Positions 43,343 to 45,389 of a stretch of DNA of 45,389 nt are shown piece after piece. Position numbers and translations under genes: made by a program. Below the pieces are notes generated by a model. That model had not been told where the DNA came from. It did not search any database and worked only from the letters and a program-made list of their open reading frames with translations. The DNA is from CF-118 sp035689345. Lineage in GTDB: Bacteria; Chloroflexota; Dormibacteria; Dormibacterales; Dormibacteraceae. The stretch spans positions 1-45,389 of the forward strand of contig DASSLR010000098.1 in NCBI GenBank assembly GCA_035689345.1. The letters run 5' to 3'. The stretch's first letter is position 1; each line of letters begins with the position of its first letter.

Positions 43343-43605
43343 TCCGCGAGGTCCGCGGATCCCGCCGGAGGATGCTTCGGCGGCACGGGAATCCTGTCCG
43401 TCAGGGCCAGGGCTCGCTCGGCCGCGGTCCGGATCTCGTTCAGGTCGTTCTTCACCGCCTCGGGGTCCGAGGTCTCCTCGGCGATCAGCTCGCAGTAGTT
43501 GATGATCACGGCGAGCAGGTTGCGGAACTCGTGCACCATCTCCCGCGACGCCATCTGCGGCTCGGGCTCGCCGGTCGCGCTCAAAGGCGCTTCACCAGTC
43601 GCCAT
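43339..43605 (-). CDS. Isolated histidine-phosphotransfer (DHp-like) protein
   Basis: An 88-residue protein. VHEFRNLLAVIINYCELIAE (about 24-43) matches the H-box helix of HisKA-type dimerisation domains, with His25 as the candidate phosphorylated residue. A second helix follows (KNDLNEIRTAAERALALTDRI). There is no catalytic ATPase domain. The ATG at 43605 overlaps the RsbW-like gene by 25 bases; an ATG at 43554 is an alternative. It is directly followed by the REC-GGDEF gene, so it may relay phosphate to that REC domain with an ATPase supplied in trans. Confidence 0.75.
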   Translation of the reverse strand: MATGEAPLSATGEPEPQMASREMVHEFRNLLAVIINYCELIAEETSDPEAVKNDLNEIRTAAERALALTDRIPVPPKHPPAGSADLAE

Positions 43606-44045
43606 GTGTTGATCTCGCCTTCTCTTGCGTATCCCAGCTCATCCAGCACCTGGCGGGCTATGGCGAGGCCGCGACCGGTCTCGCTGGTCGGCTCCGGCAT
43701 GGCGCGAGTCAGGTGATTATGAACGGGCGGCCCGCGATCCACGAACGTTGCCAGGGCCATGTGTCCCTCGAGGCGAAGGCGGTACTCGACAGGGTCGTGC
43801 TTGGGCCGGTCCTGGCGGCCGTGCGTCAGCACGTTGGCCCCGATTTCGGCGAGCGCGCTCTCGAAAAGCATCACGTTGGTCTCGTCGAGCGATTGCGGGC
43901 CGGCCTCACGCAGCAGCTGCACCGAGTGGTGCAGGGTGTCCAGCGCCTCGTCTATCTGCGTAAGGGTGGCCTGGAACTCGAATGGTTTGCCGAACTCAGA
44001 AGTCAGTGAGCGCGTCCTCGACCGTCGGGTAGTAGGCGAAGACAC
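43581..44045 (-). CDS. RsbW/SpoIIAB-like serine kinase (GHKL ATPase)
   Basis: About 154 residues from the GTG at 44045. HATPase motifs are visible: an N-box-like ESALAEIGANVLTHG, a G1 box FVDRGPP and a G2 box SETGRGLAIARQVLDEL. This pattern is that of anti-sigma-factor serine kinases. In partner switches such a kinase binds a sigma factor and phosphorylates its STAS antagonist. The start is uncertain: homology seems to begin near 44000, just after the STAS stop, where no usual start codon exists, so GTG 44045 inside the STAS gene was chosen. No sigma factor gene is in view. Confidence 0.8.
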   Translation of the reverse strand: MSSPTTRRSRTRSLTSEFGKPFEFQATLTQIDEALDTLHHSVQLLREAGPQSLDETNVMLFESALAEIGANVLTHGRQDRPKHDPVEYRLRLEGHMALATFVDRGPPVHNHLTRAMPEPTSETGRGLAIARQVLDELGYAREGEINTWRLVKRL

Positions 44046-44337
44046 GATCCAACGTGGTGAGCTCGAGCACGACGCGCACCTGCTGGTTGGGAGCGGCAAG
44101 GCGAAGGTCGCCCTTGCTGCCTCGCACCAGCTTGAGTGCCGCGATCACTGAGCCCAGGCCCGTGCTGTCGACGAAGCTCACGCCTTCCATGTCTATGACC
44201 AGACGTGGGGGGCCGTTCTTGACCGCTTCGCCGATCGCCTCCTTCAGCGCGGGCGCGCCGGCAACGTCGAGCCGGCCGGATGGTACGAGAACTGTCACCC
44301 CTGCCTCGGTTTGACGCGATTGAACGTCCAGGCTCAC
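43996..44337 (-). CDS. STAS-domain anti-sigma-factor antagonist (RsbV/SpoIIAA-like)
   Basis: A 113-residue STAS protein. The phosphorylatable serine is Ser58 in FVDSTGLGSV, with the preceding Asp as in SpoIIAA. PSGRLDVAGAPALKEAI is the usual first strand-helix pair. When unphosphorylated such proteins bind the RsbW-type kinase and free its partner. It starts at a GTG eight bases after TAGGCT and overlaps the kinase gene. The divergent PP2C phosphatase next door is the likely activator. Confidence 0.93.
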   Translation of the reverse strand: MSLDVQSRQTEAGVTVLVPSGRLDVAGAPALKEAIGEAVKNGPPRLVIDMEGVSFVDSTGLGSVIAALKLVRGSKGDLRLAAPNQQVRVVLELTTLDRVFAYYPTVEDALTDF

Positions 44338-44345
44338 GGATCGAC

Positions 44346-44351
44346 AGCCTA
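44346..44351 (-). promoter_or_regulatory. -10 element of the STAS operon (apparently leaderless)
   Basis: TAGGCT on the minus strand ends eight bases before the STAS GTG at 44337. With TAAACT on the plus strand it forms a compact divergent promoter pair. Confidence 0.55.
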
Positions 44352-44379
44352 CAACGCTGGGAAGCTGGAACGGCCTCCT

Positions 44380-44385
44380 TAAACT
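44380..44385 (+). promoter_or_regulatory. -10 element of the REC-PP2C gene (apparently leaderless)
   Basis: TAAACT ends six bases before the GTG at 44392. A minus-strand TAGGCT 28 bases away serves the divergent STAS gene. Confidence 0.55.
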
Positions 44386-44391
44386 CTGGGT

Positions 44392-45389
44392 GTGCCGCCA
44401 ACCGAAACCGGGCCCAAGACGCTCATCGTCGAGGACGAAGAGGCGCTGGCCAAGTCGATGGCGCGCATCCTCAAGAGCCGGGGGATCGAAGCCGACACTG
44501 CGTTCTCGGGCGCCGAGGCCCGCCAGCGCATGGCCGACGCCGAGTACGGCGTCGTGCTGCTCGACGTGCGCCTACCCGACGAGTCGGGCTATGGGCTGCT
44601 GGGTGAGCTGCGAGCGCTCAAGCCCGACGTCGCGGTGGTGATGATCTCGGGCGTCGACGACCCCGAGCTGGGCAAGGCCGCGGTGGAGCACGGCGCGCAC
44701 GGCTATTTCGTGAAACCGATCGGCTCCACCGAGCTCTACCTGGCCGTGGTCAACGCGATCCGGCGACGCCGGCTGGAGCTGGAGTACCGGGAGAACCTGA
44801 CGCGGCTCGAGTCGCTGGTCGCGGAGCGCGTGCAGCAGATGCAGAACGCGGCGCACGTGCAGGAGGGCATGCTGCCGAAGTCGCCGCTCGACGGCGACGG
44901 CTTCGAGGTGGCCGCGCATTTCACCCCGGCGCGAGAGATCAGCGGCGATTTCTACGACTGGTACCTGCCCGACCCGAACCGCATCGCGGTGACGCTGGGC
45001 GACGTCATGGGGAAGGGCCTTCCGGCCGCGATGATGATGGCCACCGTGCGCGCCGCGTTACGCGCGTCAGCCCAGGTGGAGGACCTCGAACAGTCGGTGC
45101 GCCTCGCCGCGCGCATCATGGAGGCGCCGCTCGAGGTCAACCAGGCTTTCGTCACGGTGTTCCACGGAGTGTTCGACATCACGAGCGGCGACATCCACTA
45201 CATCGACGCGGGCCACGGTCACGCGCGCATCCTGCGGGGCAGCACCGGACAGGAGAACCTCTCGCTGCGCGGGGCGCCCATCGGCATGTTTCCCGACACG
45301 GAGTTCACCATCGGCTGGGCCAACCTGAAGCCCGGGGACACGTTGCTCGTCTTCTCGGACGGCCTGCTCGACCTGAGGCCGGACATTGG
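44392..45389 (+). CDS. REC-PP2C phosphatase (RsbU/SpoIIE-like), 3' end outside window
   Basis: The visible 332 codons encode a REC domain (about 8-125; Asp58 in LLDVRLPD, Lys109 in YFVKP), a short coiled coil (about 126-155) and a SpoIIE-type PP2C phosphatase. Metal-binding aspartates are seen in SGDFYDW (Asp186), LGDVMGKG (Asp204) and FSDGLLD (Asp323). Such enzymes dephosphorylate STAS antagonists under two-component control. The GTG at 44392 was chosen because TAAACT ends six bases before it and the REC fold begins at once. It is divergent from the STAS-kinase operon, its likely target. Confidence 0.94.
   Translation, partial: MPPTETGPKTLIVEDEEALAKSMARILKSRGIEADTAFSGAEARQRMADAEYGVVLLDVRLPDESGYGLLGELRALKPDVAVVMISGVDDPELGKAAVEHGAHGYFVKPIGSTELYLAVVNAIRRRRLELEYRENLTRLESLVAERVQQMQNAAHVQEGMLPKSPLDGDGFEVAAHFTPAREISGDFYDWYLPDPNRIAVTLGDVMGKGLPAAMMMATVRAALRASAQVEDLEQSVRLAARIMEAPLEVNQAFVTVFHGVFDITSGDIHYIDAGHGHARILRGSTGQENLSLRGAPIGMFPDTEFTIGWANLKPGDTLLVFSDGLLDLRPDI

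Overview
This is a GC-rich chromosomal window, densely packed with genes and carrying almost no intergenic sequence. No rRNA, tRNA, CRISPR array, insertion sequence or transposase is recognisable. The gene mix is a SufR-controlled SUF operon using SufU, a one-polypeptide class A PBP, clpP-clpX, rplU-rpmA-obgE-nadD-rsfS, Tad pilus genes without a visible secretin, and an RsbU/V/W-like partner switch. With frequent GTG/TTG starts and apparent leaderless promoters, this fits a high-GC lineage near Chloroflexota, Candidatus Dormibacterota or Actinomycetota. That placement is inference; no marker in the window settles the phylum.

Layout. (1) 1-6605, minus strand: a nine-gene Fe-S assembly operon, sufR-sufC-sufB-sufD-Rieske-sufS-sufU-rhodanese-sufT. 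The last gene is cut by the window edge. A CAAC-N6-GTTG SufR-type operator lies just upstream of sufR. (2) 6594-10563: a secreted or anchored protein, an S51 peptidase, an MFS transporter and two small unknowns. (3) 10604-16406: class A PBP, trigger factor, clpP, a solo ClpX-type zinc-finger protein and clpX. (4) 16512-23902: a small membrane protein, valS, then four overlapping membrane genes that look like a degenerate complex-I/antiporter membrane arm. (5) 23907-27125: rplU, rpmA, obgE, nadD, rsfS and a zinc-ribbon protein. (6) 27171-31194: two paralogous membrane proteins of an unrecognised family flanking an alpha/beta hydrolase. (7) 31187-37361: Tad pilus genes in two divergent halves. 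cpaB-tadB-tadC plus a MerR/HspR-like regulator run leftward; two TadE-like genes and a TadG-like gene run rightward. (8) 37322-45389: a giant gene for a Tad motor ATPase fused to a class III nucleotide cyclase and a STAND-type ATPase. Upstream of it lie a REC-GGDEF-like protein, an isolated histidine-phosphotransfer (DHp) protein, an RsbW-like kinase and an RsbV-like STAS protein. A REC-PP2C (RsbU-like) phosphatase is divergent.

How it may work together. Regions 7 and 8 look like one Tad-type pilus system whose motor subunit carries its own cyclase and STAND sensor domains. It sits beside a phosphorylation-based partner-switching and two-component relay. The motor-cyclase-STAND fusion is the most unusual object here. 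Secondary points of interest are the solo ClpX zinc-finger protein, the orphan complex-I-like membrane quartet, the paralogous membrane family, and a recurrent TANNNT hexamer 6-9 bases before start codons, which suggests widespread leaderless transcription.
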